From Adhaeribacter aerolatus (GTDB lineage Bacteria; Bacteroidota; Bacteroidia; Cytophagales; Hymenobacteraceae), in the NCBI RefSeq assembly GCF_007991635.1, contig NZ_BJYS01000002.1, positions 124,001-188,000 of the forward strand: DNA of 64,000 nucleotides, written 5' to 3'. Position numbers and translations under genes: made by a program. The notes under the pieces were generated by a model, which worked only from the letters and a program-made list of their open reading frames with translations, was not told the origin of the DNA and did no database searches. Position 1 is the first letter of the stretch. The number at the start of each line of letters is the position of its first letter. Below, piece after piece: positions 51,792-61,976 of the stretch.

Positions 51792-53354
51792 TTAAAACTC
51801 AGGATAGCCTGGGTTCTGCGGACTCAGGTTAGGATTATTGCGGCGTTCGGGGGTAGGTAACGGGAACAGCAAATGTTTTTCCTGCAAAGGCTTATTCGAG
51901 TTCTTATTTACGTGACCAACAAAATTATCGAAGCCTTTTGTTGTTTCATTAAATACTTTCCGCAGCCGCACCATATCGAACCAGGTAATCTGCTCGTAGG
52001 CCAGTTCGTACCAGCGCTCGCGCCAAACGGCTTCCCGGAAGCTGGTCTGGTTAAAAGTGCCCATCGCGGGAGTTGCTAACTTGGCGCGGTCCCGTACTTT
52101 TTTCAGCGCATTGTAAGCCTCCATGTTAGGACCGGTAACCTCATTCTGCGCTTCCGCGTAAATCAGCAACACTTCGGCGTACCGGATAACCGGTACATTC
52201 AGGTTGTTGTTGCGGGTAGGCGTAAGGCCGGGAGCACCCGCCGAAGTTTGATTAAAGTGCTTAAAAATATAAGGAGCACCTAATTGAAATTCAGCACCTG
52301 TGCCATTGGTATAATACGTGGTATAAAAATAGCCTTCCTGGTTTTTGGCCCGTAAATCGCCGGTTTCATAAGAGTTGTAGAATGCAACCGTAGGAATGGT
52401 GCTGCCCGTGCCACCCGGACCGGAATACGTAACCGGTTTAAAGTTGGGGTACATGTTTTCCATGGGGTTACCGGCTACTAAGTTGTTGTACTGAATCATA
52501 AAAATATGCTCTAACCGGTTTTCGGTACTTTCTTTGTGTACGTCGAGGTAGGTAGGGAACAAATTAATGGTACCGGGATTGGCATTGGCGTAAGACACCA
52601 CCTCAAAGGCTTTATCGGCAGCCAGTTTGTAATGCGAGGCACCTTTTTGCAGCGGAAAGCCGGCCATAGTTAAGTAAACCTTAGCCAGCATAGATTTAAC
52701 AGCTGCCTGCGATGCCCGACCCGTGGCATCCATCCAGGGTAAACCGGCTGCTTCGGCTTCTTTTAAATCCTCTACAATTAAATTATAGACTTCTTCTTTT
52801 GGCGCCCGACTAGGTAGAAAATCTTCTGATTCAATGGTCTGCGGTTTAGTAATTAAAGGAACATCGCCCCATAACTGTACGGCCCGGAAATATGCCCATG
52901 CCCGCAGAAATTTGGCTTCACCCAATATTTTCTTTTTCTGGGCTTCGTCCATTGGCGTAATAGCAGGCACCCGATCCAGCAATAGGTTAGACTGGGCAAT
53001 CAGCCGGTACAAGCCATTCCAGTAGTTAGCGATATGGCCGGTGTTGCCATCGTAAATTAAACCATACAAGTTGTTCAGGTCCGAGTTCTGGCCGGTTTCA
53101 GTAGTAGAGATACCGGTAGGGGCCTCCAGCATTTGCCACGTAGACGAGAATATACCGGAGCCATCATACACCAGGCGGGTATCGGCATAAACAGCGGCCA
53201 AAGCCGCTTCGGCATGGTCCGGAATGGTATAGAAGTTATCCGGCGTTAAGTTAGAAGGCGGCGCTTCATCCAGGTGATCTTTACAACCAGCACCCAGCAG
53301 CATTACGCCGCACAGAAAAACTTTTGTTAAATTTCTTAATTTATAAATCTTCAT
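51792..53354 (-). CDS. SusD/RagB-type nutrient-binding lipoprotein (second pair)
   Basis: 520 residues with lipobox LGAGC (Cys24) and the following KDHLDEAPPSNLTPDNFY, the usual start of SusD lipoproteins. LGEAKFLRAWAYFRAVQLWGDVPL near 140-165 is the hallmark helix. WRERWYELAYEQITWFDMVRLR (in two parts, near 445-468) and the end LFPLPTPERRNNPNLSPQNPGYPEF are family signatures. It partners the SusC gene 30 bp upstream. The sugar it binds is unknown. It has low similarity to the SusD at 37148 outside the signatures, so the two loci likely take up different glycans. Confidence 0.96.
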   Translation of the reverse strand: MKIYKLRNLTKVFLCGVMLLGAGCKDHLDEAPPSNLTPDNFYTIPDHAEAALAAVYADTRLVYDGSGIFSSTWQMLEAPTGISTTETGQNSDLNNLYGLIYDGNTGHIANYWNGLYRLIAQSNLLLDRVPAITPMDEAQKKKILGEAKFLRAWAYFRAVQLWGDVPLITKPQTIESEDFLPSRAPKEEVYNLIVEDLKEAEAAGLPWMDATGRASQAAVKSMLAKVYLTMAGFPLQKGASHYKLAADKAFEVVSYANANPGTINLFPTYLDVHKESTENRLEHIFMIQYNNLVAGNPMENMYPNFKPVTYSGPGGTGSTIPTVAFYNSYETGDLRAKNQEGYFYTTYYTNGTGAEFQLGAPYIFKHFNQTSAGAPGLTPTRNNNLNVPVIRYAEVLLIYAEAQNEVTGPNMEAYNALKKVRDRAKLATPAMGTFNQTSFREAVWRERWYELAYEQITWFDMVRLRKVFNETTKGFDNFVGHVNKNSNKPLQEKHLLFPLPTPERRNNPNLSPQNPGYPEF

Positions 53355-53384
53355 ATTAAATTTCTTTTTAGATGAAAAGACTAA

Positions 53385-56300
53385 TTACAAGCCAATCTGC
53401 AGACCCATTAAAAAGGTTCTGGGCTTAGGGTAGCCGTGCCAGTTTTGTCCTTGGGAGAACACGTTTTGGGCATCTCCATCCCGGATACCAACAGTTTCTG
53501 GGTCACCAATCAGTTCATCATCCACTAATAAAAATAAGTTCTGAGCGGAGGTATAAATCCGCAGACGGTTTAGTTTAATTCTTTCGGTTACTGCCGCTGG
53601 GAAGGTATAACCTAACATAATATTCCGGCCCCGGATAAAAGAACCATCTTTAATCCAGTGGGTATCTACGTTAGTGATATAGCCGGCTTGGGTACCACGT
53701 ACTTCCGCGATCATAGTATTTTGGTTTTGTGGCGTCCAGGCATTCAGCACGGTTTTGTAGCTATTAGCCAAAGCCTGGCGGTCTTCGCTGGAGTGCAGCG
53801 TCATGTCCAGTACATCGTTGCCGTAAGAATATTGTAAGTCAACTAATAAGTCGAAATTTTTGTAGCGGAAGGTGTTGGTGAGGGCACCCCAGGCTTTCGG
53901 GCTACCATTACCAATAATACTCCGGTCGGCATCGGTAATGGCTTTGTCACCGTTTACATCCAGGTATTTAATATCGCCGGGTAATAAAGTCTGGCCCGGG
54001 CGGTAGCTGGTAAAGGCAGCTGCTTCATCTCTTTCGGCTTCGCTCCAGATTCCCAGGCGGGTAAGGCCCCAGAAAGAACCTACTGGCTCACCGATGCGGA
54101 TAATATTAGTTTGGTTCGTAAAGTTAGGACCACCTACCCCAAAAATATCGGCCGGAGAAGCTAAAGTAAGCACCTTATTCCGGTTTACGGAAACGTTGAA
54201 GCCTGTACTCCAATGGAAACCACCCGACTCAATGTTAATCGTATTCAGCGATAACTCTATCCCTTTATTTTCCATTGAACCTACGTTTTTCCGGATGGTG
54301 CTGTAGCCGGTGGTACGCGGTACAGGAGCATCCAGGAGCATATCGGTGGTTTTGCGGTAATAATAATCAGCTTCCAGGCTAACGCGGTTACCAAGCAAAC
54401 CTACTTCCAGACCCACATCGAACTGGGCTGTTTTTTCCCATCTTAATTCAGGGTTCGCCAAACGGGTAAGGCCAGTTCCGCCAACCCGAATATCGCCCAA
54501 TACAGCGGCGTAGTTAGAGCTTAATAGCGCCAAAGAAGAGTAGGCTGGGATTTCGGAGTTACCGGTCAGACCATAGCTGCTGCGCAGTTTCAGGTTGGTC
54601 AATGTGTTGTTACCTTTCAGGAAGCTTTCTTCGGATACGCGCCAGGCCAATGCCGCAGATGGGAAGAAGGCAAACTTGTGGTTTTCACCGAAGCGCGAAG
54701 AACCATCAGCCCGGCCGGTAAAAGTAACCAGGTATTTATCCATTAATCCGTAATTAATACGGCCGAAATAAGAGTTGTAAGCTGTACGGGAAGCACCTGA
54801 ACCCACTGCCGGCGAAGTACTACCTGCACCTAAGTTATTATACAGGAAATAATCGGTAGCAAAGTTGCGGACGGTAGCATCTACGTTAAAAGTATTTGTT
54901 TCCTGCCACGAAATACCTAGTAAACCAGTAAAGGAATGAATCTCATTAAAAGTTTTGTTGTAAGTCAGGTAATTTTCCAGCGACCAGAAATTTTCGCGCC
55001 GATTACGGGAGGCCGCATTACCGCGGTTACCTATATCCAGGGTACGGGTAGTGGCATCGTTGTTTTCCTGGGTAAGAATATTGGTACCCAAAACAGTACG
55101 CATCTCCAGCCCTTCGGCAAATCTAATATTAGAATATAAGCTACCAATAGCGGTTTGGGTATTCAGGATAAACTTACGACCGTACAAGCGGTGCATAGAG
55201 CTCATGGTACCTTCGGCATTTGGGTAATCGCGGTTGTTGGCGAAAGTGCCATCTGCATACCGTACCGGCAAAAACGGAAAATCTTCAACAATTTGCCGGG
55301 CTACCTGGTCGCTGATATCCACCAGGTTCTCAGTTTGATAGTTGTAGCTTAACGTACCGCCCACTTTCAGCCATTTTTTAATTTGGTCGTCGATGGTAAA
55401 GCGGCCAGAGTACCGTTTCATGTAAGAATTCACCAAATAACCTTGGTCATCGCGGTAACCCATGGATAGGGAATACTGGGTACGCTCACTACCACCGCTA
55501 AAGCCTAACTGGTGATTTTGCGATATTTTAGATTGGGTGGTTTCTTCCAGCCAATCAGTATCGTAGAGGGGATTTAGGTTGTCATCAAAAATACCCGGAA
55601 ATGATTGACTATACTTTTTTCTTCTTTTTGCAGGTTCTAAGTCCGCCCATTTGCCAGCGGCCCAACCGGCCGGATCGTATTTCTCCATGTTGCGCCAGGC
55701 CAGTTCTTCTACCGCTAAATATTCCTTAGCATTAAGTACTTCCGTGCTATTTGGTCCTTTGGTAGTAGTACTAAAGTCTACGTTGTAGCTAATCTGGCCT
55801 TCGCCGGATTTACCTTTTTTAGTAGTAACCAGAATAACGCCGTTGGCGCCCCTGGCTCCGTAAATGGCTGTAGAAGAGGCATCTTTTAGTACTTCCACCG
55901 ATACAATATCATTCGGGTTAATAAAATCTATGGGGTTGCTGGATTGGGCCAAATTACTCTGCGGCATCATTACCCCATCAATTACATACAAGGGATTGTT
56001 AGAAGAGTTAATAGAGCTGAAACCCCGGATACGGATGTTAGTACGGCCACCCGGACGTCCGGAGTTGGTATTTACCTGCACCCCGGGCATTTTTCCGGCC
56101 AAGGCCTGGTTCAAGGAAGGAGCCGCCCGCTCTTTTATCTGTTCTTCTTTAACCGATGCAACCGCTCCGGTTAAATCAGATTTCCGGGCGGTACCATAAC
56201 CAATTACCACTACTTCTTCTAAAGCTTTGGCATCGGTTTGGAGGATTACGTTAACCGTACCGGGGCTGGAAAAGTTTTTTTCGGTGGTAGTATAACCAAT

Positions 56301-56576
56301 AAATGAAAATACCAGGGTACCACTCGTTCCCGGCACACTTAAAGTATAGCCACCATTAACATCGGTGGTAGTACCATTATTCGTGCCTTTCAAGAGCACC
56401 GTAACGCCCGGTAAACCTTCATTGGCTGAGGAAGTAACTCTACCGGTAATTTGGTTCTGCGCATAAGCTATGCTCGATACGCATAGTATCAGAGTTAAGA
56501 GTAAGGCTTTTTTAAGATAATGAACCGGGTAAAAGGTTTTATCAATTTTACCTTTTATCTGTAAATAACTGTTCAT
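53385..56576 (-). CDS. SusC/RagA-type TonB-linked outer membrane protein (second pair)
   Basis: 1063 residues from ATG at 56576, chosen because the signal peptide (ending SIAYAQ) starts there. The frame is open to 56651, but the extra 25 residues look like leader noise. CarboxypepD_reg-like domain ITGRVTSSANEGLPGVTVLLKG, SusC signature LEEVVVIGYGTARKSDLTGA, plug with YVIDGVMMP and DASSTAIYGARGANGVILVTTKKG (in parts), and a barrel ending FLMGLQIGL. It forms an outer-membrane importer with the SusD downstream. No glycoside hydrolase lies in this operon, so the substrate may be a small oligomer or sugar derivative handled by the oxidoreductases that follow. Confidence 0.96.
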   Translation of the reverse strand: MNSYLQIKGKIDKTFYPVHYLKKALLLTLILCVSSIAYAQNQITGRVTSSANEGLPGVTVLLKGTNNGTTTDVNGGYTLSVPGTSGTLVFSFIGYTTTEKNFSSPGTVNVILQTDAKALEEVVVIGYGTARKSDLTGAVASVKEEQIKERAAPSLNQALAGKMPGVQVNTNSGRPGGRTNIRIRGFSSINSSNNPLYVIDGVMMPQSNLAQSSNPIDFINPNDIVSVEVLKDASSTAIYGARGANGVILVTTKKGKSGEGQISYNVDFSTTTKGPNSTEVLNAKEYLAVEELAWRNMEKYDPAGWAAGKWADLEPAKRRKKYSQSFPGIFDDNLNPLYDTDWLEETTQSKISQNHQLGFSGGSERTQYSLSMGYRDDQGYLVNSYMKRYSGRFTIDDQIKKWLKVGGTLSYNYQTENLVDISDQVARQIVEDFPFLPVRYADGTFANNRDYPNAEGTMSSMHRLYGRKFILNTQTAIGSLYSNIRFAEGLEMRTVLGTNILTQENNDATTRTLDIGNRGNAASRNRRENFWSLENYLTYNKTFNEIHSFTGLLGISWQETNTFNVDATVRNFATDYFLYNNLGAGSTSPAVGSGASRTAYNSYFGRINYGLMDKYLVTFTGRADGSSRFGENHKFAFFPSAALAWRVSEESFLKGNNTLTNLKLRSSYGLTGNSEIPAYSSLALLSSNYAAVLGDIRVGGTGLTRLANPELRWEKTAQFDVGLEVGLLGNRVSLEADYYYRKTTDMLLDAPVPRTTGYSTIRKNVGSMENKGIELSLNTINIESGGFHWSTGFNVSVNRNKVLTLASPADIFGVGGPNFTNQTNIIRIGEPVGSFWGLTRLGIWSEAERDEAAAFTSYRPGQTLLPGDIKYLDVNGDKAITDADRSIIGNGSPKAWGALTNTFRYKNFDLLVDLQYSYGNDVLDMTLHSSEDRQALANSYKTVLNAWTPQNQNTMIAEVRGTQAGYITNVDTHWIKDGSFIRGRNIMLGYTFPAAVTERIKLNRLRIYTSAQNLFLLVDDELIGDPETVGIRDGDAQNVFSQGQNWHGYPKPRTFLMGLQIGL

Positions 56577-57335
56577 AAATTTTTGATTTTGTTTGTGTAA
56601 AGCAGTTAGTGTTAAGTTTGCAGCCATACCATGGCTACCAACACCAGACATTCTGGAAGCTTGGGCAATAGTTTTCCCTTAATTTTTCGGAATGAAAAAT
56701 TTTGCCATCAAGCCTTTGCTGAAAAAAAAAATTAGGCTGGGAAATAGCATGAGAGCCGCTATTCCGGTGGGGTAATTCTGTACGCTTGTTTCATTTACTC
56801 AGTTTTAGGTGGATTATGGTATTAATAGTTCAATGGTAATCAATCTTTTGGCAGGCAGTCAAAGACGGGGTGCTTTGGCTGCAAATTAAAGATTCAATCG
56901 GAGAAATATTTTGGCACTTTTCTGATTGAAGCAATGCACCGCTTTTTACAGCCAGTTAAATGCAATTTGTAATACGTACCTGAAATATTTTTATTTAAAT
57001 TAATACGCTTTTGGTAACTGATTAGTAATGAAATGTTTATCAAAAATTCGGATGTACTTTCAACAATAATTTACAAAAGTTTAGGCCAAATTAAAATAAA
57101 AAACGCAATCAAAATTATTTTTAATTAATTTCTAACTCAAGTGAGATTTCTGTTTTTCGATTTTATATTGTGTAATCACATATATTATTTAAATATATAT
57201 TGTAAAAAATTATAAATAAAGTAATGAAATAACATAAGTGTTTATACTTTTCTAATTTTCAGATTGTAGAGTCTTTTTGTATATTGCTCTATTCAGGCCT
57301 AATATATCTATCCTTTTTAATCACCACCATTCATT
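56577..57335. other. Long AT-rich divergent promoter region
   Basis: 759 bp between the leftward SusCD operon and the rightward cytochrome operon. The stretch 56980-57260 is extremely AT-rich with A- and T-runs, probably curved DNA and both promoters. No gene seen and no clear TAnnTTTG box. Confidence 0.4.
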
Positions 57336-58733
57336 ATGTCGGAGAACCTGTTATTGTTTTTTGGCCGTTTACACCCGCTCCTGGTGCACTTGCCCATTGG
57401 TATTTTAATGCTGGCCATTTGTCTGCATTTTCTGGCCCGTCGGCCAAAGTTTGCTTCTTTCGGTTTATTAATGCCAGTGCTTTGGTTTGCCGGGGCAGTA
57501 TCGGCGGTGCTGGCCTGCGTGGCTGGTTTTTTGCTAAAACTTAGCGGTGGCTACGATCAGGGATCTGTAGATACCCACCAATATTTAGGCATCGGTCTGG
57601 CAATATCTTCGGTTTTATTAGTTGTGTTTGGAAATAAAGCAATCTTTAAAAAACTGCAAACCCCGGCCGTGCTGGTGGTAATTATTTTACTAACAGCTAC
57701 CGGGCACTACGGCGGTAACTTAACCCACGGCGATGATTATTTAACCCAGCCGGTTTATGCCTTAATCGGTAAAGGTCCCGGTAAAAAAGAACGCCCACCC
57801 ATTACCAATGTAAACGAAGCTTTGGTATACCAGGATTTGGTAGAGCCAGTGCTGGAGCAGAAATGCTGGCAGTGCCACAGCAGCAAAAAACAAAAAGGCG
57901 ACTTACGCCTCGACACAGAAGAATATTTACTTAAAGGCGGCGAAAATGGCGAAATATTGGTGGCCGGCAATGCCGACAAAAGCGATTTATACAAACGCCT
58001 GGTTTTACCTCTGAACCACGACGACCGGATGCCGCCAAAAGGCAAACCCCAGTTAACCGAAGCCGAAGTGCAATTAATTCATTGGTGGATTACGGCCGGC
58101 AAAGGCGACTTTAAGAAAAAAGTTGCCCAGGTAGATAAAGACCAGAATATTGACGAAATTATTGCCGAAGTTAGCCAGCGAAGCGGGCAGAATACCGAAA
58201 GCACCCAGCCTTCGGAAATACCGGATGTGAAAGTTGCGCCGGCCAACCCGGAACATGTGCGGCAACTGCAAAATAAAGGCGTGGTACTCATGCCCGTAGC
58301 CAAAGACAGCCCCTTCCTGACTGCTAATCTTGTAAACGCCAAAAGCTTCTCCAATGCCGATATGCAACTGTTGGCTAACCTGCGCGAGCAGATTCTGTGG
58401 CTCGATATGTCGGGTTCTACTATTTCGGATGCCGGTTTGCAGCCTTTAGCAGGCTTTAAAAACCTCACCCGCCTGAGTTTGGATAATACAGCGGTAACCG
58501 ATGCGGGCCTGAAGCACCTGGCCCCGCTGACTAATCTGCATTACTTAAACCTGTACGGTACCCAGGTTTCTGATGCGGGGCTTAAGAGTCTGACGGCTTG
58601 TAAGAGCTTGAAATCGTTGTATCTGTGGCAAACGCAGGTTACCCCGCAAGGCGTAGCAGCCCTCCAGAAAGCCCGTGGTAATGGCCTCCATGTTAATTTC
58701 CAAAGCACCACCGACACGACTGGCACGTTATGA
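57336..58733 (+). CDS. DUF2231 membrane protein with planctomycete-type cytochrome c domain and LRR
   Basis: 465 residues in three parts. Residues about 10-145 form the DUF2231 membrane domain with four helices (GRLHPLLVHLPIGILMLAIC at the start). Residues about 165-250 form a planctomycete-type (PSCyt1) cytochrome c domain with the haem motif CWQCH (Cys177, Cys180, His181) and a later DDRMPPKGKP, with Met possibly the second ligand. Residues about 320-455 hold leucine-rich repeats (LTRLSLDNTAVTDAGLKHL). The stop overlaps the start of the next gene by 4 bp, ATGA, so translation is coupled. Function unknown; a membrane electron-transfer or sensing module is plausible. Confidence 0.88.
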   Translation: MSENLLLFFGRLHPLLVHLPIGILMLAICLHFLARRPKFASFGLLMPVLWFAGAVSAVLACVAGFLLKLSGGYDQGSVDTHQYLGIGLAISSVLLVVFGNKAIFKKLQTPAVLVVIILLTATGHYGGNLTHGDDYLTQPVYALIGKGPGKKERPPITNVNEALVYQDLVEPVLEQKCWQCHSSKKQKGDLRLDTEEYLLKGGENGEILVAGNADKSDLYKRLVLPLNHDDRMPPKGKPQLTEAEVQLIHWWITAGKGDFKKKVAQVDKDQNIDEIIAEVSQRSGQNTESTQPSEIPDVKVAPANPEHVRQLQNKGVVLMPVAKDSPFLTANLVNAKSFSNADMQLLANLREQILWLDMSGSTISDAGLQPLAGFKNLTRLSLDNTAVTDAGLKHLAPLTNLHYLNLYGTQVSDAGLKSLTACKSLKSLYLWQTQVTPQGVAALQKARGNGLHVNFQSTTDTTGTL

Positions 58734-61700
58734 AAGGCAAAATAAAATATTCCGGTTTACTGGTTGTGCTGCTAGCGCTTTGGAGTTGCAGCGAACCCGA
58801 ACTGCCCCGGGAAGTGGAATTGGCCCTGGCAAAAGTGCCGGAACAAATAGATTATAACCGGCACGTAAAACCTATTTTATCGGATCGGTGTTTTGCCTGC
58901 CACGGACCCGATAAAAATAAAGTAGAAAACGACCTCCGGCTGGATTTACCAGCCGCCCACGAGAAAAAGGCGGAGAGCGGGCGGTTTGCCCTGGTAGGCG
59001 GGAACCTCGCGAAAAGCGAAGTTTTTCACCGTATTATCAGTACCGATCCGGAATTTATGATGCCCACGCCGGAATCGCACCTGACGTTAACCGCCGAAGA
59101 AAAAGCAATCTTAATTAAGTGGATAAAAGACGGGGCCGAATACCAGCCACACTGGTCGCTGGTGGCCCCGAAAAAGCCGGAATTGCCAAAAGTTAAAAAT
59201 ATTGCCTGGGTTAAAAACCCGATTGACCGGTTTGTGTTGGCGAAGCTGGAAGAGAAAGGCCTGAAGCCAAACCCGGAAGCCAGCCGCGAAACATTAATCC
59301 GCCGCCTTTCCTTCGACCTCACCGGCTTGCCACCCACCATTGCCGAAATAGATGCATTCCTGGCCGATAAATCGCCGAAGGCTTACGAAAAGGTAGTAGA
59401 CCGGCTGCTGCAGTCGCCGCATTTTGGCGAACGGCTGGCGGTGGATTGGCTGGACGTGGCCCGCTACGCCGATACCCACGGCTACCAGGACGATGGCCTG
59501 CGCAACGCTTACCCCTGGCGCGACTGGGTGATAAATGCCTTCAATAAAAATCTGCCCTACGATAAATTTATTACCTGGCAACTGGCCGGCGATTTATTAC
59601 CAAACCCTACCCGCGAGCAAATAATGGCTACCTGCTTTTTGCGCAACCACCCGCAAAGCCAGGAAGGCGGCATTGTAGACGAAGAGTACCGCACCGAGTA
59701 CGTGGCCGACCGGGTAAACACTTTTGGCAAAACTTTCCTGGCCCTTAGTACCGAATGTGCCCGTTGCCATGACCACAAGTACGATCCCATCTCGCAGAAA
59801 AATTATTATCAACTGAGCGCTTTCTTTAATAACAACAACGAATCCGGCGAAATACCTTACACCGGCGAAGCCAGTCCTTCCCTGATATTGACCACACCCG
59901 AAGCCGAAAAAATACTGTCCTATATCCGCACCAATATTAAACCGCTGGAAGAAAAAGCACAAAATACCGGGCCTTATGAGCAAAGCTTTCGGCAGTGGTT
60001 AGCCACGGCGGCAAAAAAAACCGAAAAAACAGTAGCGGCTAAACCGGGTTTAATTGGCCATTTTACTTTCGACGAGAAAGAGCCGAAGAACGCCCTGAAA
60101 ACACCTTTAACCGCGGCTTACCGGAGTGGGGAAGAAGGCAAAAGCCCGGTGGCCGTACCGGGGCAATTCGGGCAGGCCGTCCGGGTAGACGGCGACATGG
60201 GCATTGAGTTTAACGAACACCTGACATTTGACCGGCACCAGCCCTTTAGCATCAGCCTTTGGGTAAATAGTGGTAACGTAGGTGAAGAAGGGCCGCTGTT
60301 TAACCGCACCAACGGCATATTAGATAACTGGCGGGGTTACTCCTGCGACCTGAACAAAGACGGAACGCTTAGCATCCGGCTGACGCACGTTTACCCGGCC
60401 AACGGCATCGAACTGGTAACCCGCCAGAAAATTTCCCCCAAAAAATGGCGCCACCTGGCCCTAACGTATGATGGCAGCAGCAAAGCCAAAGGCATTCAGT
60501 TTTATATTGATGGCCGGAAGACGAATTTAAAAGTAATCAACGATAACCTGCAGCAAAGTATGCTTTACGCCAAAGATAAAGCTAACTGGGGGCTTCATCA
60601 TTTCCGGCTGGGGCAAGGTTCCGTCAAATCAATCAATAACGTTGCTTTCGATGAATTCCAGGCGTATAACCGGCAATTATCGCCGTTGGAGGTAACGCAG
60701 TTGTCCGGGCAGCCAAATATTATTACGGATCTGTTGAAAACGCCGGTGGCTGATTTATCTAAAACGCAGCAGGAACAATTATTCCAATATTATTTACTGG
60801 CTTTCGACAAGCAATACGCGCAGGTGCAGGCGCAATTAGCAGCTCAGCGCGCGAAAGAAAACGAGCTCCTGACGAATCAGGAAGAGGTAATGGTGTATAA
60901 AGAATTACCCCAACCCCGGCCGGCTTTTATCCTCGATCGCGGCGCTTACGATGCCCCCGGAGAACGGGTAACACCCGCTACGCCCGAAAATGTATTGGCT
61001 TTAAATAAAAATATGCCGCAAAACCGCCTGGGCCTAAGCCGTTGGTTATTGAGCGAAGAGCAGCCCTTGTTTAGCCGCGTAGCTGTAAACCGGTTCTGGC
61101 AACAGTGCTTTGGGCAGGGCATTGTAAAAACGGCCGAAGACTTTGGCAACCAGGGCGACTTACCCACGCACCCCGAATTACTCGATTGGCTAGCGGTTAA
61201 TTTTCGCGAAAGTGGCTGGAACGTAAAAGGCCTCCTGAAGACCATGGTGATGTCAGCTACCTACCGCCAATCTTCTGTGGCTACAGAGCAAAGCAGAACC
61301 TCAGACCCGGATAATAAATTATTCAGCCGGGCACCCTCGTACCGGCTATCAGCCGAAATGATCCGGGATAACGCCTTGGCAGCAAGTGGCTTGCTGGTGA
61401 AAAAAGTAGGTGGCAAGAGCGTGTTTCCTTACCAGCCAGCCGGCGTTTGGGAAGCCTTGGCCGTGCGCAATGCCGTAAAATACGAGCGGGGTAAAGGCGA
61501 AGATTTGTACCGCCGCAGTTTGTACACCATCTGGAAACGCAGCTCGCCGCACCCGGCCATGATTAACTTCGACGTGCCCGACCGCTACATGTGCAGCATC
61601 CGCCGGCAAAAAACCAGTACACCTTTGCAGGCCCTGGTTCTGCTGAACGATGTACAATTTGTAGAAGCCAGCCGGGTATTGGGTGAACAAATGCTAAAAA

Positions 61701-61966
61701 CCGGCGGCAGCACCCCGGAAGCCCAAATTACCTACGCGTTCCGCGCCCTGACCAGTCGTTTTCCTCGCCCGGATGAACTGAATATCCTAAAAAATCTTTA
61801 CCAGGAAGAACTACAAAGTTTTAAGCAGCATCCGGACCAGGCCGAGAAGCTTCTGCAGGAAGGGGAAACCAAAAGAGACAAAACCTTGCGGTCGGCCGAG
61901 TTGGCAACCTGTGCCGTAGTGGCCAATACCCTGATGAATTTTGATGAATTTGTGATTAAGCGATAA
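58730..61966 (+). CDS. Planctomycete-type cytochrome protein: PSCyt1-DUF1549-LamG-DUF1553
   Basis: 1078 residues. Signal peptide/lipobox at the start (ALWSC, Cys20), then a PSCyt1 haem motif CFACH (54-58), then DUF1549 (about 145-350, PIDRFVLAKLEEKGLKPNPEA and VDWLDVARYADTHGYQDDG) with a second CARCH motif (343-347). A LamG-like domain lies at about 440-650 (FTFDEKEP to DEFQAYNRQLSPLEV), and DUF1553 at about 730-1050 (NRFWQQCFGQGIVKTAEDFG, then SSPHPAMINFDVPDRYMCSIRR). This is the classical order in planctomycetes. Role uncertain; it is often found with sulfatases and glycan-use genes. DUF1501 follows after 10 bp. Confidence 0.92.
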   Translation: MKGKIKYSGLLVVLLALWSCSEPELPREVELALAKVPEQIDYNRHVKPILSDRCFACHGPDKNKVENDLRLDLPAAHEKKAESGRFALVGGNLAKSEVFHRIISTDPEFMMPTPESHLTLTAEEKAILIKWIKDGAEYQPHWSLVAPKKPELPKVKNIAWVKNPIDRFVLAKLEEKGLKPNPEASRETLIRRLSFDLTGLPPTIAEIDAFLADKSPKAYEKVVDRLLQSPHFGERLAVDWLDVARYADTHGYQDDGLRNAYPWRDWVINAFNKNLPYDKFITWQLAGDLLPNPTREQIMATCFLRNHPQSQEGGIVDEEYRTEYVADRVNTFGKTFLALSTECARCHDHKYDPISQKNYYQLSAFFNNNNESGEIPYTGEASPSLILTTPEAEKILSYIRTNIKPLEEKAQNTGPYEQSFRQWLATAAKKTEKTVAAKPGLIGHFTFDEKEPKNALKTPLTAAYRSGEEGKSPVAVPGQFGQAVRVDGDMGIEFNEHLTFDRHQPFSISLWVNSGNVGEEGPLFNRTNGILDNWRGYSCDLNKDGTLSIRLTHVYPANGIELVTRQKISPKKWRHLALTYDGSSKAKGIQFYIDGRKTNLKVINDNLQQSMLYAKDKANWGLHHFRLGQGSVKSINNVAFDEFQAYNRQLSPLEVTQLSGQPNIITDLLKTPVADLSKTQQEQLFQYYLLAFDKQYAQVQAQLAAQRAKENELLTNQEEVMVYKELPQPRPAFILDRGAYDAPGERVTPATPENVLALNKNMPQNRLGLSRWLLSEEQPLFSRVAVNRFWQQCFGQGIVKTAEDFGNQGDLPTHPELLDWLAVNFRESGWNVKGLLKTMVMSATYRQSSVATEQSRTSDPDNKLFSRAPSYRLSAEMIRDNALAASGLLVKKVGGKSVFPYQPAGVWEALAVRNAVKYERGKGEDLYRRSLYTIWKRSSPHPAMINFDVPDRYMCSIRRQKTSTPLQALVLLNDVQFVEASRVLGEQMLKTGGSTPEAQITYAFRALTSRFPRPDELNILKNLYQEELQSFKQHPDQAEKLLQEGETKRDKTLRSAELATCAVVANTLMNFDEFVIKR

Positions 61967-61976
61967 TTAAACAGCC

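Noticed and set aside
56577-56651. Upstream start of the second SusC gene
   Set aside because: The extra 25 residues precede a complete signal peptide that begins at 56576.
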